From: Duganella sp. OV510
Lineage (GTDB): Bacteria > Pseudomonadota > Gammaproteobacteria > Burkholderiales > Burkholderiaceae_D
Direction: 5' to 3'
Length of the DNA stretch: 64,000 nt
Assembly: GCF_900100205.1 (NCBI RefSeq)
Contig: NZ_FNEQ01000001.1
Coordinates: 1,178,001 to 1,242,000, forward strand
The stretch's first letter is position 1; each line of letters opens with the position of its first letter. Shown here in pieces: positions 45,247-55,300 of the stretch. Position numbers and translations under genes: made by a program. The notes under the pieces were generated by a model. The model made no database searches. It was given only the letters and a program-made list of their open reading frames with translations, and was not told the origin of the DNA.

Positions 45247-45738
45247 TCAGACCACGCGGTTGGCGGCAAGGTCCCAGCCGCCGGAGGTATTGCCACCGGC
45301 GCCACCGCTGATTTTCTGCTGCGTGTACTTCCATTTGATCCGGGAGAACTTGAGGGCCACGTCCTCGGTCAGGATGTCGCCTTCATCCACCGCCGGCGAG
45401 ACGGCGCCGATCAGCACATTTTCGATCTCGATTTCATAGTACTTTACGCGCTCGCCTTGGGCGTCGGCGCGCATGAACTCGAATTTGGCCTTGGGGATGG
45501 TCCGGCCTGCGGAACAGGTCTGCAGCAGGATGGGCGAAGACAGGTCGGCCAGCTTGGAGATGACGATGTCCCGGTGTTCGCAACGTTCGGCCGTGTGACC
45601 ACCGCTGGTGGAAGCGGTCGCGGACTTGGGCTGTTCTACGCCGAAGCTGACCGACTTGCACTCGATCCAGTCCTTGTGACGGTCATCGTTCGATTCGCCC
45701 TTGATACCGTCAATGTACAGATATACGTCGATTGCCAT
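45247..45738 (-). CDS. hcp: Type VI tube protein Hcp (TssD)
   Basis: A 163-residue Hcp1-type protein that stacks as hexamers to form the inner tube. Sequence: MAIDVYLYIDGIKGESNDDRHKDWIECKSVSFGVEQP, ILLQTCSAGRTIPKAKFEFM, VKYYEIEIENVLIGAV and FSRIKWKYTQQ. It follows tssC with a 27-base gap and ends at a strong terminator. No effector domain is fused. Confidence 0.95.
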   Translation of the reverse strand: MAIDVYLYIDGIKGESNDDRHKDWIECKSVSFGVEQPKSATASTSGGHTAERCEHRDIVISKLADLSSPILLQTCSAGRTIPKAKFEFMRADAQGERVKYYEIEIENVLIGAVSPAVDEGDILTEDVALKFSRIKWKYTQQKISGGAGGNTSGGWDLAANRVV

Positions 45739-45765
45739 TGCATGCTCCTCTCAGTGTTGTTGGGA

Positions 45766-47253
45766 TTAGTGGTTGGTCGATTGCGGCAGCTCCGCGACCA
45801 GACGGAGTGAAACGGACAGTTCATCAAGCTGAAAATGCGGACGCAGGAAAGACACGGCGCGGAACACGCCAGGCCGCCCGGCCACCTCGTGCACCTGCAC
45901 CGACGCTTCGCGCAGCGGGAACTGCGCCTTTTGTTCCTGGCTGGCGTTATCGTCCAGCAGCACATACCGCATTAGCCAGCGATTGAGAAAATCCTCGACA
46001 TTCGATGCAGCGGCAAAGCTGCCCACCTTGTCGCGCATCATGGCTTTCATGTAGTGGGCGATGCGTGAGACGGCGAAAATGTACTGCAGCTGCGAGGACA
46101 GCACGGCATTGGCGTTGGCCGCTTCGCTGGTGTATTTCTTCGCCTTCTGCGCCGACTGCGCGCCGAAGAAGGCGGCGTACGCGGTGTTCTTGCAGTGGAC
46201 CAGCGAGATGAAGCCAAGGTCGCTCAATTCCTTCTCGCGGCGGTCGGTGATGGCGACTTCGGTCGGGCATTTGAGCGCCACCTCGCCTTCGCCAGTCTTG
46301 AAGGTGTGCGTCGGCAGGTCATCAACCAGGCCGCCACCCTCCACGCCGCGTATCGCCGCGCACCAGCCGAAGTCGTCGAATGCCTTGGTCAGCTTGGCGC
46401 CGAAAGCATACGTAGCGTTACACCAAAGGTACTTCTGATGATCGGTGCCATCCACTTCTTCGACGAAGTTGAAGCCTTCCACTGTGGTGCCATCAACCGG
46501 ATTGAACGGCAGCCGGCCCAGAAAGCGTGGCAGCGTCAGGCCGACGTAGCGTGCGTCTTCGGATTCGCGGAAGGCTTTCCATTTGGCGTATTCCACTGTG
46601 TCGAACACTTTCGACAGGTCGCGTGGCCTGGCCAGGTCGCCATAGCTCTCCAGGCCAAAAAGCTCGGGCGAAGCAGAGGCGATGAACGGGGCGTGCGAAG
46701 CGGCCGCCACGTGCGACATCTGCTCGATGAAATACATGTCTTCCGGCTGGCGCGATATTTCGAAATCGCCCAGCAGCGCTGCATACGGCGCGCCGCCGAA
46801 GGTGCCGAATTCTTCTTCGTAGATTTTCTTGAACATCGTGCTTTGATCGAATTCCAGTGCAGACTGGAAGTCCTTGACCAGTTCGCGCTTGGTGGCGTTA
46901 AGCATGCGAATCTTCAGTCCTTGGCCAGTGACGGAATTCTTTACCAGGTAATGCAGGCCGGTCCAGCTTTTCTCCAGCTTCTGGAATGCCGGCGCATGCA
47001 TGATGGCGCTCAGCTGCGAGGAGATCAGCTGGTCCAGTTCCGCTACGCGTACGTCCAGCATGGCCGACAGGTTGTTGGAGACGACCACCGTACCGTCCAG
47101 TACCTGATTCACCAGTTCCGTGATGATGTCCTTGGCACGCTCGTGTTCCACGCTGGACTTGGCAACCTTGCTCTGTTCAACAATCTGGTCGAGCAGGCTG
47201 TCTCCTTCCAGTACCGTCACGGCTGCTGCGGCGGGAATGATTTGTGCCGACAT
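45766..47253 (-). CDS. tssC: Type VI sheath large subunit TssC
   Basis: A 495-residue protein of the VipB kind. Seen are LDVRVAELDQLISSQLSAIMHAPAFQKLEKSWTGLHYLVKN at the start, EFDQSTMFKKIYEEEFGTFGGAPYAALLGD, and SRIAHYMKAMMRDKVGSF and FLNRWLMRYV near the end. It forms the contractile sheath with TssB, encoded one base upstream. TssC carries the sheath core domain. Confidence 0.95.
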   Translation of the reverse strand: MSAQIIPAAAAVTVLEGDSLLDQIVEQSKVAKSSVEHERAKDIITELVNQVLDGTVVVSNNLSAMLDVRVAELDQLISSQLSAIMHAPAFQKLEKSWTGLHYLVKNSVTGQGLKIRMLNATKRELVKDFQSALEFDQSTMFKKIYEEEFGTFGGAPYAALLGDFEISRQPEDMYFIEQMSHVAAASHAPFIASASPELFGLESYGDLARPRDLSKVFDTVEYAKWKAFRESEDARYVGLTLPRFLGRLPFNPVDGTTVEGFNFVEEVDGTDHQKYLWCNATYAFGAKLTKAFDDFGWCAAIRGVEGGGLVDDLPTHTFKTGEGEVALKCPTEVAITDRREKELSDLGFISLVHCKNTAYAAFFGAQSAQKAKKYTSEAANANAVLSSQLQYIFAVSRIAHYMKAMMRDKVGSFAAASNVEDFLNRWLMRYVLLDDNASQEQKAQFPLREASVQVHEVAGRPGVFRAVSFLRPHFQLDELSVSLRLVAELPQSTNH

Positions 47254-47254
47254 G

Positions 47255-47755
47255 TCAGTCTCCCTTGCCGGCTTTGAGGCGGGCCAGCTTGTCGGTGTTG
47301 TTCAGTACATCGCTCAGAATGTCTTCCAGCTTGTCGTTCCCGGCCAGCTTGTTGCGCAGGTCTGCCAGCTTGCCGCGCGCCTCCAGCAGCCGGGCCAATG
47401 GCTCGACCTGACGCACCACGGACTCCGGGCGAAAATCGGCCATCGACCTGAAACGCAGTTCGACATTGAAGCTGCTGTCATCGTCCTTCAACTGGTTTGG
47501 CACCTGGAAGCGTGCAACCGGCTCCACGCCGGCCAGAACCTCATCAAAATTGCCGCTGTCGATGTTGACGAACTTGCGCTCTTTCAGGCGCTTCTTCTCC
47601 ACATCGGAGTTGCCGCCGAAGTCGCCGACTACGCCTACCACGAACGGCAGTTCCTTGTTTTCCATCGCATCGCCGATCTCCACGTCGTAGGTCATTTGCA
47701 CGCGTGGCGCGCGCACCTTGGTCAGACGCTTTTGAATGCTGTCACCGTTAGCCAT
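47255..47755 (-). CDS. tssB: Type VI sheath small subunit TssB
   Basis: A 166-residue VipA-type protein: VRAPRVQMTYDVEIGDAMENKELPFVVGVVGDFGG, FVNIDSGNFDEVLAGVEPVARF, and FRSMADFRPESVVRQVEPLARLLEARGKLADL. The length and order tssB-tssC-hcp are standard. It follows the lipoprotein gene by ten bases. Confidence 0.95.
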   Translation of the reverse strand: MANGDSIQKRLTKVRAPRVQMTYDVEIGDAMENKELPFVVGVVGDFGGNSDVEKKRLKERKFVNIDSGNFDEVLAGVEPVARFQVPNQLKDDDSSFNVELRFRSMADFRPESVVRQVEPLARLLEARGKLADLRNKLAGNDKLEDILSDVLNNTDKLARLKAGKGD

Positions 47756-47765
47756 ACAAGCTCCT

Positions 47766-48347
47766 TTATTTCAGTCCGCCGAATGGATCATTCGCCTGGT
47801 TGTTGGTCTTGGCCGCCTGGCCTTTTCTGGTCGGCGTCGGCGCTGCGGGCTTGCGTGCAGCGGTTATCGCAGTGGGCACCAGCACATCTTCGCCAAGACT
47901 GGTGCGTAACAGCCTGGCCAGCTCCTGCGCTTCGGACCGCAAGGAACCATTCAGGTTGTTCTGCTGGCTCAGATCCGCCAGCGCCTTGGTTGACAGGCGC
48001 AGGCCACTGACCGCGATGATGCTATTAGCCAGCTTGTCGCTCGGGTCGCGCTGCAACGCCTCCTGCGCGTTCAGGATTGCTTCGCCATAGCTGGCGCGGT
48101 CAAACTTGATCTGCGCCAGTTGCAGCCACGGAGTTTTGTCTGCCGGGTAGTTGCCAGCAGCACTTCTCAGGATGACTTGTGCCTTGTCAGCCTGGCCTAC
48201 AGCCAACGCGGCATCGGCCTCCGCCAATGCGCGGTCCAATGGCTGGATGGCTGGTTTATCGGCGCGGATGACCGCGCCATCCGTTGCGCAGCCCGACAAC
48301 AGCAGCAGGCTCGCGATACAGGACAGCATTGATGTTGATATGCGCAT
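47766..48347 (-). CDS. TPR-type lipoprotein at the head of the T6SS operon
   Basis: A 193-residue lipoprotein. AAGGAG lies six bases before the ATG at 48347, which opens a signal peptide with lipobox LSGC (SCIASLLLLSGCATDG). The mature part is helical with TPR-like pairs (RALAEADAALAVGQADKAQVILRSAAGNYPADKTPWLQLAQIKFDRASYGEAILNAQEALQ). It is first in the tssBC operon. It does not look like TssJ, which is a beta-sandwich; it may stand in for it or be an accessory outer-membrane part. The tail is Pro/Lys-rich. Confidence 0.7.
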   Translation of the reverse strand: MRISTSMLSCIASLLLLSGCATDGAVIRADKPAIQPLDRALAEADAALAVGQADKAQVILRSAAGNYPADKTPWLQLAQIKFDRASYGEAILNAQEALQRDPSDKLANSIIAVSGLRLSTKALADLSQQNNLNGSLRSEAQELARLLRTSLGEDVLVPTAITAARKPAAPTPTRKGQAAKTNNQANDPFGGLK

Positions 48348-48516
48348 CGGTTTCTCCTTTTGCATAAGCGGATGAGAAGATGGCCAGTATTCATGAAATA
48401 CCGGAGCTACCGATTGCGCTTACTCAAGCGCCGTCTTCTTTTCTCTTTGCTTGCGTCTTCGCAAACTGCGCCGGTAGCGCTTTCGTTCTAATGACTGATC
48501 GGATAAAGGAGACGGC

Positions 48517-49863
48517 ATGAGCATTCCATCCAAGGTGCTTTGGGGCGAGGGGCTGTTCCTGCGCCCCCAACATTTCCAGCAACAGGATCAGTATCACGAA
48601 GCACGCCTGCGTCACACCACGCAGGCGTTGCATCCCTATTCATGGGGCGTGCGCGAACTAAGCTGGGATTTCGATGCGCTGAGGGCCGGCAAGTTGAAGC
48701 TGGAATCGCTATCCCTGATCTTCCGCGACGGCGAAATCATCGACGCGCCCTTCAGCATTCCGCTGCCGTTAGCGATAGACTTGTCACGCATCCCCACGAA
48801 TGTGATGGAAGTGACATGGCATGCCGCCCTGCCCTCATTGGCACCTGGCGGTGGCAACGCGGCGTCCTTCGGCGAGCCGCACAACGGCGCGCGCTATGGC
48901 CAGAACAGCAGTGAAATCGCTGACCTTTACACACAAGCAGTCAACACTGACGTCATCTTCCTCAAAAGCGCGGTACGGCTGATATCAGACCTTGAGCCGC
49001 TGGGCGCGTTCGAATGCGTGCCGGTGATACGGTTGCGGCGCATGGTAACAGGAGGCTTCGAGCCAGATCCCGCATTCATTCCACCTGGCCTGTCAATTGC
49101 CAGCGCGCCAGCACTCAAGGTCCTGCTGGATCGGCTGCTGGATGCCTTGCAGGCCAAGGTACAGTCGCTGCAAGGCCATATGCGCGAGCCGGGCCGCAAT
49201 GTCATCGAGTTCCGCTCCGGCGACGTATCGTCCTTCTGGCTGCTGCACACGGTCAGCACGTCGGCGGCGGTGCTGACCCACTATGCACGCCATCCCCAAT
49301 TGCATCCCGAGCGGCTGTTTGAGGCTTTGCTTGCGCTGGCCGGCTCGCTGATGACCTACTCCAAGCGTTATGCACTGATCGACCTGCCCAGCTACCAGCA
49401 CGAAGATCTGGCACTCTGCTTTTGCGCGCTGGACGATATCATCCGCGACCTGCTGGATACCGTCATCTCGACCAGATACTTCGCCATCGCACTCACCGAG
49501 GAAAAGCCAAGCTACCATCTGGGCAAGCTCGACTCCGGCAAGATCGATCAGCGCACCACGCTGTACCTTGCTGTCAGCGCCGCGCTGCCGGCGCTGGAAC
49601 TGGTCGACATAGTGCCTCTGCGTGTCAAGGTCGGCGCGCCGGACGATGTGGAAAAATGCGTATTGTCGGCGATGCCCGGCGTGAAGCTGACGCACGCGCC
49701 GCAGGTCCCCGCAGCGATTCCGATTCAACCAGACACCTATTACTTCGCTCTGGAGGGCAAAGGCATGTTGTATGAACAGATGCTGAAAGCGCAGTCAATC
49801 TCCATCTACGTACCAGCAGGCATACGCGACCTGCGCCTCAACCTGATCGCGGTGGCAGCATGA
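48517..49863 (+). CDS. tssK: Type VI baseplate protein TssK
   Basis: A 448-residue protein: VLWGEGLFLRPQHFQQQDQYHEARLRH at the start is the clear TssK signature, followed by YSWGVRELSWDFDALRAGKLKLESLSLIFRDGE. It trimerises and joins the baseplate to TssL and TssM in the membrane. AAAGGAG lies before the ATG. It is divergent from the tssBC operon and coupled to tssL by a four-base overlap. Confidence 0.95.
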   Translation: MSIPSKVLWGEGLFLRPQHFQQQDQYHEARLRHTTQALHPYSWGVRELSWDFDALRAGKLKLESLSLIFRDGEIIDAPFSIPLPLAIDLSRIPTNVMEVTWHAALPSLAPGGGNAASFGEPHNGARYGQNSSEIADLYTQAVNTDVIFLKSAVRLISDLEPLGAFECVPVIRLRRMVTGGFEPDPAFIPPGLSIASAPALKVLLDRLLDALQAKVQSLQGHMREPGRNVIEFRSGDVSSFWLLHTVSTSAAVLTHYARHPQLHPERLFEALLALAGSLMTYSKRYALIDLPSYQHEDLALCFCALDDIIRDLLDTVISTRYFAIALTEEKPSYHLGKLDSGKIDQRTTLYLAVSAALPALELVDIVPLRVKVGAPDDVEKCVLSAMPGVKLTHAPQVPAAIPIQPDTYYFALEGKGMLYEQMLKAQSISIYVPAGIRDLRLNLIAVAA

Positions 49864-50642
49864 GCTCCCAGGTTGAACGCCGCGCCGTTCCCACGTTGAT
49901 GGGCGGACAGCGCAAGCAGATCCAGGCCGGCTACGGTCACGTGCACACCCTGCTCGATCTGCTGCAGGAAGGCTTCTACCTGCTATTCATGCTGAAAAAC
50001 GGCAGCATGCCGCCGGCCGAAGCGCCCTTCCTCGACACCATTACAGCCTACCTGGCGGAGTTTGACCGCGAAGCACGCAAGCTGCGCGCGCAGGGTGACG
50101 ACATCGATGCGGCCAAATATGCATTCTGTGCCGCGCTGGATGAAATCATCCTGTCGTCGCAATTTCCGATGCGGCCGGCATGGGAACGCCGCCCGCTACA
50201 ACTGGTGATCTTTGGCGATCAGCTAGCGGGTGAGCACTTTTTCGACCAGCTGGAGGCGCTACGCAGCAGCGGCGGCTCGCGGCTGCCGGCATTACAGGTT
50301 TTCCATATGTGCCTGCTGATCGGCTTTCGCGGCAAATACGCAGTGGATGCCAGCGACAAGCTGGCGTACCTGACCGCGCGCCTGGGCGACGAGATCGCGC
50401 ACATGCAAGGCAAGAGCAAAGGCTTCGCGCCACAAGCCGAGCGGCCGGACCAGATCGTGCACAAGCTACGCTCCAATGCTTCGCTGTGGGCGGTATCGGC
50501 AATGTTTGGCGTGACCGGTCTGGTCACCTATATTGGGCTGGACGCATCGTTATCGCACACCACGGAAGATACGCTGGCGGCGTACTCCGGCCTGGTGAAG
50601 CTGGCGCCACGCCCGGCCTATGTCACGATTACCCTGCCTTGA
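49860..50642 (+). CDS. tssL: Type VI membrane protein TssL (DotU/IcmH)
   Basis: A 260-residue inner-membrane protein with the DotU domain (LLDLLQEGFYLLFMLKNGSMPPAEAPFLDTITAYLAEFDREARKLRAQG, AKYAFCAALDEIILSSQF) and one C-terminal membrane helix (NASLWAVSAMFGVTGLVTYIGL). It has no OmpA domain; a separate OmpA-type gene lies convergently next to it, one base from its stop, and may provide the peptidoglycan anchor. Confidence 0.93.
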   Translation: MSSQVERRAVPTLMGGQRKQIQAGYGHVHTLLDLLQEGFYLLFMLKNGSMPPAEAPFLDTITAYLAEFDREARKLRAQGDDIDAAKYAFCAALDEIILSSQFPMRPAWERRPLQLVIFGDQLAGEHFFDQLEALRSSGGSRLPALQVFHMCLLIGFRGKYAVDASDKLAYLTARLGDEIAHMQGKSKGFAPQAERPDQIVHKLRSNASLWAVSAMFGVTGLVTYIGLDASLSHTTEDTLAAYSGLVKLAPRPAYVTITLP

Positions 50643-51398
50643 TTACTGCGCCACGCGGAATTCAATACGCCGGTTCCGCGCCCTGCCTTCTGCCGTGCCA
50701 TTATCTGCCACGGGGCGATCTGGTCCCTGGCCAGACACCAGCACCATTTGCTGGCTGATTCCTTTTCCTGACAAATAACCGCGCACCGCTTCAGCACGTG
50801 CCTGGCTGAGTGCCAGGTTGCCGTCGCGAGGTCCGACATTATCGGTGTGCCCGATCACTTCAACCTTCTTGTCCCTGACCTTGTGCAGCGCAACTTCCAT
50901 CTCGTCGAGGATGGCTTGGCCGGCTTGCGTCAACGTCGCCTTGCCGCTATCGAATTCGATGATGCGCTTAGCCAGCGTATCGTCCAGCAGGTTCTGTTCC
51001 GCAGCACTGACCCGCAAGCCGTTGTTGACTGTGTAGGTGGGATTCAGGCTGGTGGCGATGTCGCTGGCAATCTGCTGCCGCTGCGCTTCGTTCGCCACCT
51101 CGCCGCGCACGGTGACGGTGGTACCGTCGATTTTCAGTTCGCCCTTGCTGATTAACTTGAGATTGGGTGCTACCAGCTTTTGCACGTAGCTGTTCCAGTT
51201 GGGCGGCAGTGACACCTGGGCGATTGTCATCTGGTCGACGACGCGTTCCGCGCCGTACAGCGCACGCACATTGGCCAGCAAGGCGGCCTTGCTGGCTTCG
51301 TCAGGCACCGCGCCGGCTACCACGATCTGGCCCGGCGTCTGCGCTGCGCTGCCCCCGCACATCAACAACAGCACGATGGTTGTGATCTTCAAGTGCAT
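50643..51398 (-). CDS. OmpA-family peptidoglycan-binding protein with BON domain, T6SS-associated
   Basis: A 251-residue exported protein. The start at 51398 has AGGAGAT upstream and opens a signal peptide (KITTIVLLLMCGGSAAQ-TP). A BON-like region (TVTVRGEVANEAQRQQIASDIATSLNPTYTV) precedes the OmpA domain, IIEFDSGKATLTQAGQAILDEM, VEVIGHTDNVGPRDGNLALSQARAEAVRGYL and EGRARNRRIEFRV. The D and R residues that hold diaminopimelate are present. It likely fixes the T6SS membrane complex to the wall. Confidence 0.88.
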   Translation of the reverse strand: MHLKITTIVLLLMCGGSAAQTPGQIVVAGAVPDEASKAALLANVRALYGAERVVDQMTIAQVSLPPNWNSYVQKLVAPNLKLISKGELKIDGTTVTVRGEVANEAQRQQIASDIATSLNPTYTVNNGLRVSAAEQNLLDDTLAKRIIEFDSGKATLTQAGQAILDEMEVALHKVRDKKVEVIGHTDNVGPRDGNLALSQARAEAVRGYLSGKGISQQMVLVSGQGPDRPVADNGTAEGRARNRRIEFRVAQ

Positions 51399-51411
51399 GG
51401 CGGATCTCCTT

Positions 51412-52380
51412 TCACCCAAAGGTTTCATGGAACAGCGCCTGAGCGGAGCGCAGCGAAAGCCGTCCCTGCTCAAGGTAAGCTGAGAATTTTTGCACGACCG
51501 GGTCGCCGGCGATCAATTCGTCAACCCAGCCGGCATAGTCAAAGCGGATCTGATGCTCGGCGGCGCTGTGCGGATCAATGATGGCGGCCAGCGTTTCCGG
51601 TGCAGCGCCGCCAAAGCCGATAACCAGCGATGGCTGGCCAGCCAGGTCGGCAAGAAACAGGCTTAGTTCAAAGTCCGCATGCAGCAGGAAAGGCGCGATC
51701 AGGTCCAGCCAGAAGGCAGCGACCAGGTAGCGTTGCCGCCCCGGCTGCGGCAACGGTAGCACCAGGCTTTTGTCCAGCCGTCCCGCGCCGCTGCGGCGCA
51801 CTGGCTGCAACAGCAAGCCTATCGCCAGGATGGTCTGGCGTACGGAGGCGCTGGACAGCATGGCTTCCAGTGCGCCGATGTTGTGCCGCTCAAGGAAGTC
51901 GAGGAAGATTTTCCCATGCTGCGCATCGGCGGGATCGATGTGGATATGGGTGGCGGACAAGGTTTGTAGTGCGGCCTCAGGATCGGCGACGGACAGCACG
52001 TCAGCACCCAGCTGCTTGAGCTCATCCCACAACGGTGCGAACACCAGCGGGCTGCTGGCGATAAAGCCACTGGGCACATCGACTTCAATGCTACTCATGG
52101 CCAGAAACGGGTAACGGCGCTGCGAACTGTCGCTACTGGCTGCCAGATAGCCAGCGATGGCGCGCCGGCTGCGCGTGCCGATGAAAGCGAAATTCAGCGG
52201 TTGCATGGCGTCGTAGTTGAGCTTCCAGCGCGGATCGGTACTCAGCAGGTTCATCACGTCGGCCAGCCAGTCGTCCAGCAGGCTAGCCAGGGCCACATTA
52301 TGCGCAGCCTTGATGAAATCGGCGCGGGATGGCAGTTTGCCGAAATAGCCGATGCGTGCCGCCTGAGGTCCGCGACTCAT
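51412..52380 (-). CDS. tagF: T6SS regulator TagF
   Basis: A 322-residue protein with the TagF_N domain: IGYFGKLPSRADFIKAAHNVALASLLDDWL, then RRAIAGYLAASSDSSQRRYPFLAMSSIEV. TagF holds back assembly after translation, in some species through Fha, which is not in this window. It is longer than the ~220 residues of short TagF; the extra C-terminal part (VLPLPQPGRQRYLVAAFWLDLIAPFLLHADFELSLFLADLAG) has no clear motif. It overlaps tssM by four bases. Confidence 0.88.
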   Translation of the reverse strand: MSRGPQAARIGYFGKLPSRADFIKAAHNVALASLLDDWLADVMNLLSTDPRWKLNYDAMQPLNFAFIGTRSRRAIAGYLAASSDSSQRRYPFLAMSSIEVDVPSGFIASSPLVFAPLWDELKQLGADVLSVADPEAALQTLSATHIHIDPADAQHGKIFLDFLERHNIGALEAMLSSASVRQTILAIGLLLQPVRRSGAGRLDKSLVLPLPQPGRQRYLVAAFWLDLIAPFLLHADFELSLFLADLAGQPSLVIGFGGAAPETLAAIIDPHSAAEHQIRFDYAGWVDELIAGDPVVQKFSAYLEQGRLSLRSAQALFHETFG

Positions 52381-55300
52381 TGCACGGCCCCTGCCAATGC
52401 TGGTGGCGGTGTGCCGACGACCGTGTCTGGCAGCCGCATGCCGCGAAAGCCCTGGTCCGGCGGCTGGCTTGCCGTGGCGTCCGGGCTGCTGATAATCTTC
52501 AACCCCATCGCCACCGTAACGCCGCCACCGGTCCAGCGCAGTTCAAACACGCCACCGTCGCGTTTCTGCTTGGCCGCCGCATCGATCATGCGTTTCAGCC
52601 CCAGCTCTCCCGGCTCGTTGAGCACATCGACGCTGCGCCCATCCAGCGCCACCGCAGTGATACGCGCTCCGGCCACGCCTTGCGGACTTGGGTGCACCAT
52701 ATGCGCCCACTGTGCCGCAGTATTCCGGTAACGCAGCTGCTGGCCATCTATCTCCACCGTGTACTCCAGGGTTCCGGGCGCAGGCATCGGCTGAATCTGG
52801 AACACGGTCTGCGCGGCGGACGCCACGCCGCCCGCTCCTATCGGTGCAATCCAGCCTGGAAAACGCTGGATGATTTGTGGCGGCAGCGTGATACCCATGT
52901 CGGCCCAGGTACGCGGCGCCAGCACATCGCCGCGACGCAGCACCAGTTGTCCTAGCGTGGCGTTGGCAAACTTCGCCACCAGTCCATCCGGACCAAAGAA
53001 CTGTGCGATCTCCTCGCTGCTTGCTTCGATGCGTGCGGTTGGTGAGAACGGGTACTTGTTGACCAGCGTCTGCTGGAATGGCTCGTAGACCTGCGCCAGC
53101 CAGGTCTTGTTGATCTCCGCTTCCGCCGGCCCGACCAGCACCGAAAAAGTCTGCATCAGTGGCCGCACAAGCAGTGGACGGATGGTCTGCTTCTGTGCGT
53201 CGCTCATCCCGACCAGCATCTGCTCATCGACATAACGCAGCGCGTCCGCCAGTTCTGAACCGCTGCCTTCAAGCGTCTGTAACATCAACTGGCGCGCGCC
53301 CGGTCCGGGGTCGCCCTGGTTCTTTACCTGGTTCAGCCGGCCGCGCAGCTTGGACAGGACGTCCATGTAAGCGCGCATCAGCGTAGCATCCTTGTCCCTG
53401 GCCGCCACCAGTTTTTCGATGCCGGCAAACTCTCGCCCTACTGCGCCCATCGGCCTGTCCGGCAGATTGATGCTGACCTGCGCCGGCGCACGGCGCAGCA
53501 AACTGTATTTTATCCAGTTGATGAAGCCTGTCTGCGCCTCCTTCACTTGTTCGTTCATCCCGTTCGGGTTGTCCCATGAAGTTTGCTGATGCACCATCGT
53601 CAGCAGCCTGGATAAAGGTGAAGACTGGGGATCGCCCAGCCGGTTCATCGCTGTTACGGCGGCATCAAAGCCATTCATATTGGCGATGCTCACGCCTTGC
53701 ACCAGCTTTTGCCATTCGCGTGCATACTCTGCCCTGTAGAGCTCAGCCAGTCCTTTCTGGATCTGTTCCGGGCTCCCCTCCAGCGTCAGGTCGTCGCGGG
53801 CGGCGGTCTTCAGCACCCAGTCCGTGCTTTGCAGTTCACGGTTGGCCGCGTTGCGGAAGGCATCCTGTACAAAGCTCTCCCAGGCCTCACGGGTGAAGGC
53901 GCCTGGCACCGCGTGGCTGCCGGTGACCAGCCCCCGATCCTGCTCACCAACCATGCGCGCCACCGTCATCGCGGCGAAACGTGTATTGGCACGGGCGCGG
54001 ATGTCGGCATACACGCGATCACGCGCCGGCATGCCGCGCACTACCCGGCGCAGGTTTTCGCGCGCCTGGTCCACCAGCGCCAGCCGCAGTTCGATGCGTG
54101 GCCAGGCCGGATCGGGTATCTGCGACAGATAGAAGGTCATCAACCGCTCAGCGCTCTGTATCATTTGTTCGCGCGGCATCGTGCCCCGATGCTGCTCCAG
54201 CCACGCGCGCCAGTGACGCGGCAGCTGATCGTTCAGATGGCTTGCTTCGGCGTGGGATTTATCAGCCAGCATCAGATAACTCTTCAGCGCGTTGTAAGCA
54301 TCATCAACGTTGGCTGGTGCATTCGTCTCTGACAGCACAGCTTCCAGTTTTTCCACCACCGGCGTCAGCATCACGCTCCTGACGCCGGCAAAGTATTCGT
54401 CGCGCAGCTTGCGCTCCAGCGTCTCGCCCTGGTAAAGCCCCATGCGCAGCGACCATGGACGTGCGTCGCGGTACTTTTCCAGTTGCGTTACGCGGTCCTG
54501 GATAATCTCCAGCGCCTCCAGCCGCGATTGCAGATCCAGGCGCCTGGATTGCAGCTTGATGACTTTATCGAGATCCGCCTGCACATTGGCGACCAGTTGG
54601 CGGTTGCCCATGTACGACCAACTCCAGCCGCCCAGCGATGCGCCCAGCAGCAGTAACGCAGCGAGGAAAGCTGCATACTTCATCCTCACCTTGTTCTTGC
54701 TGGCGTACTGCGACACCAGATCCTTGTCGGCGAAGATCACTTTGCGGAATAAATGCAGCAGAAAGAATCCGGAATGCCCCGCCTCGCTGACCGCCGCATC
54801 CGGCGCGGTCAACGCGAAGCGCTTGGCCACGCGCTGCGATTGCTCGCTCTGCGGCATCCCGTCCTGCAAAGCGCTGGTAAAGTAGAAGCCACGGAACAGA
54901 GGTTTGAACTGGAATGGATTTTCCTCGAATAGCGTGAGAAGGAAGGACCTGATTGGTGCACGTATCGTCGAAAACTCCAGCGGAAACGTGAATACGCCGG
55001 GTTCCATGCGCTGGCGTCGCTGCTGCCCCATGTTGGCGATGCTCATGGCTTTCAAGCCATCGCACAGTTCTTCGAAAGCGTGATCGAAAAAGGCGAGTAC
55101 CTGCTGGCTGCTGGACTTGCGCTGATATGGCATGGTCGCGCCCCACACACGTTCGCGCTCCATGCGTTCAGCCTGGGCGAAGAATTCGCCAAAACCTGCG
55201 ATCAGGTCAGCCTTGGTGAACACCACGTACACCGGCGCAAACACTTCGAGCCGTTCGATCAGATCCTGCACGCGCTTGCGCAGGCTGCGCGCCAGCTTGA

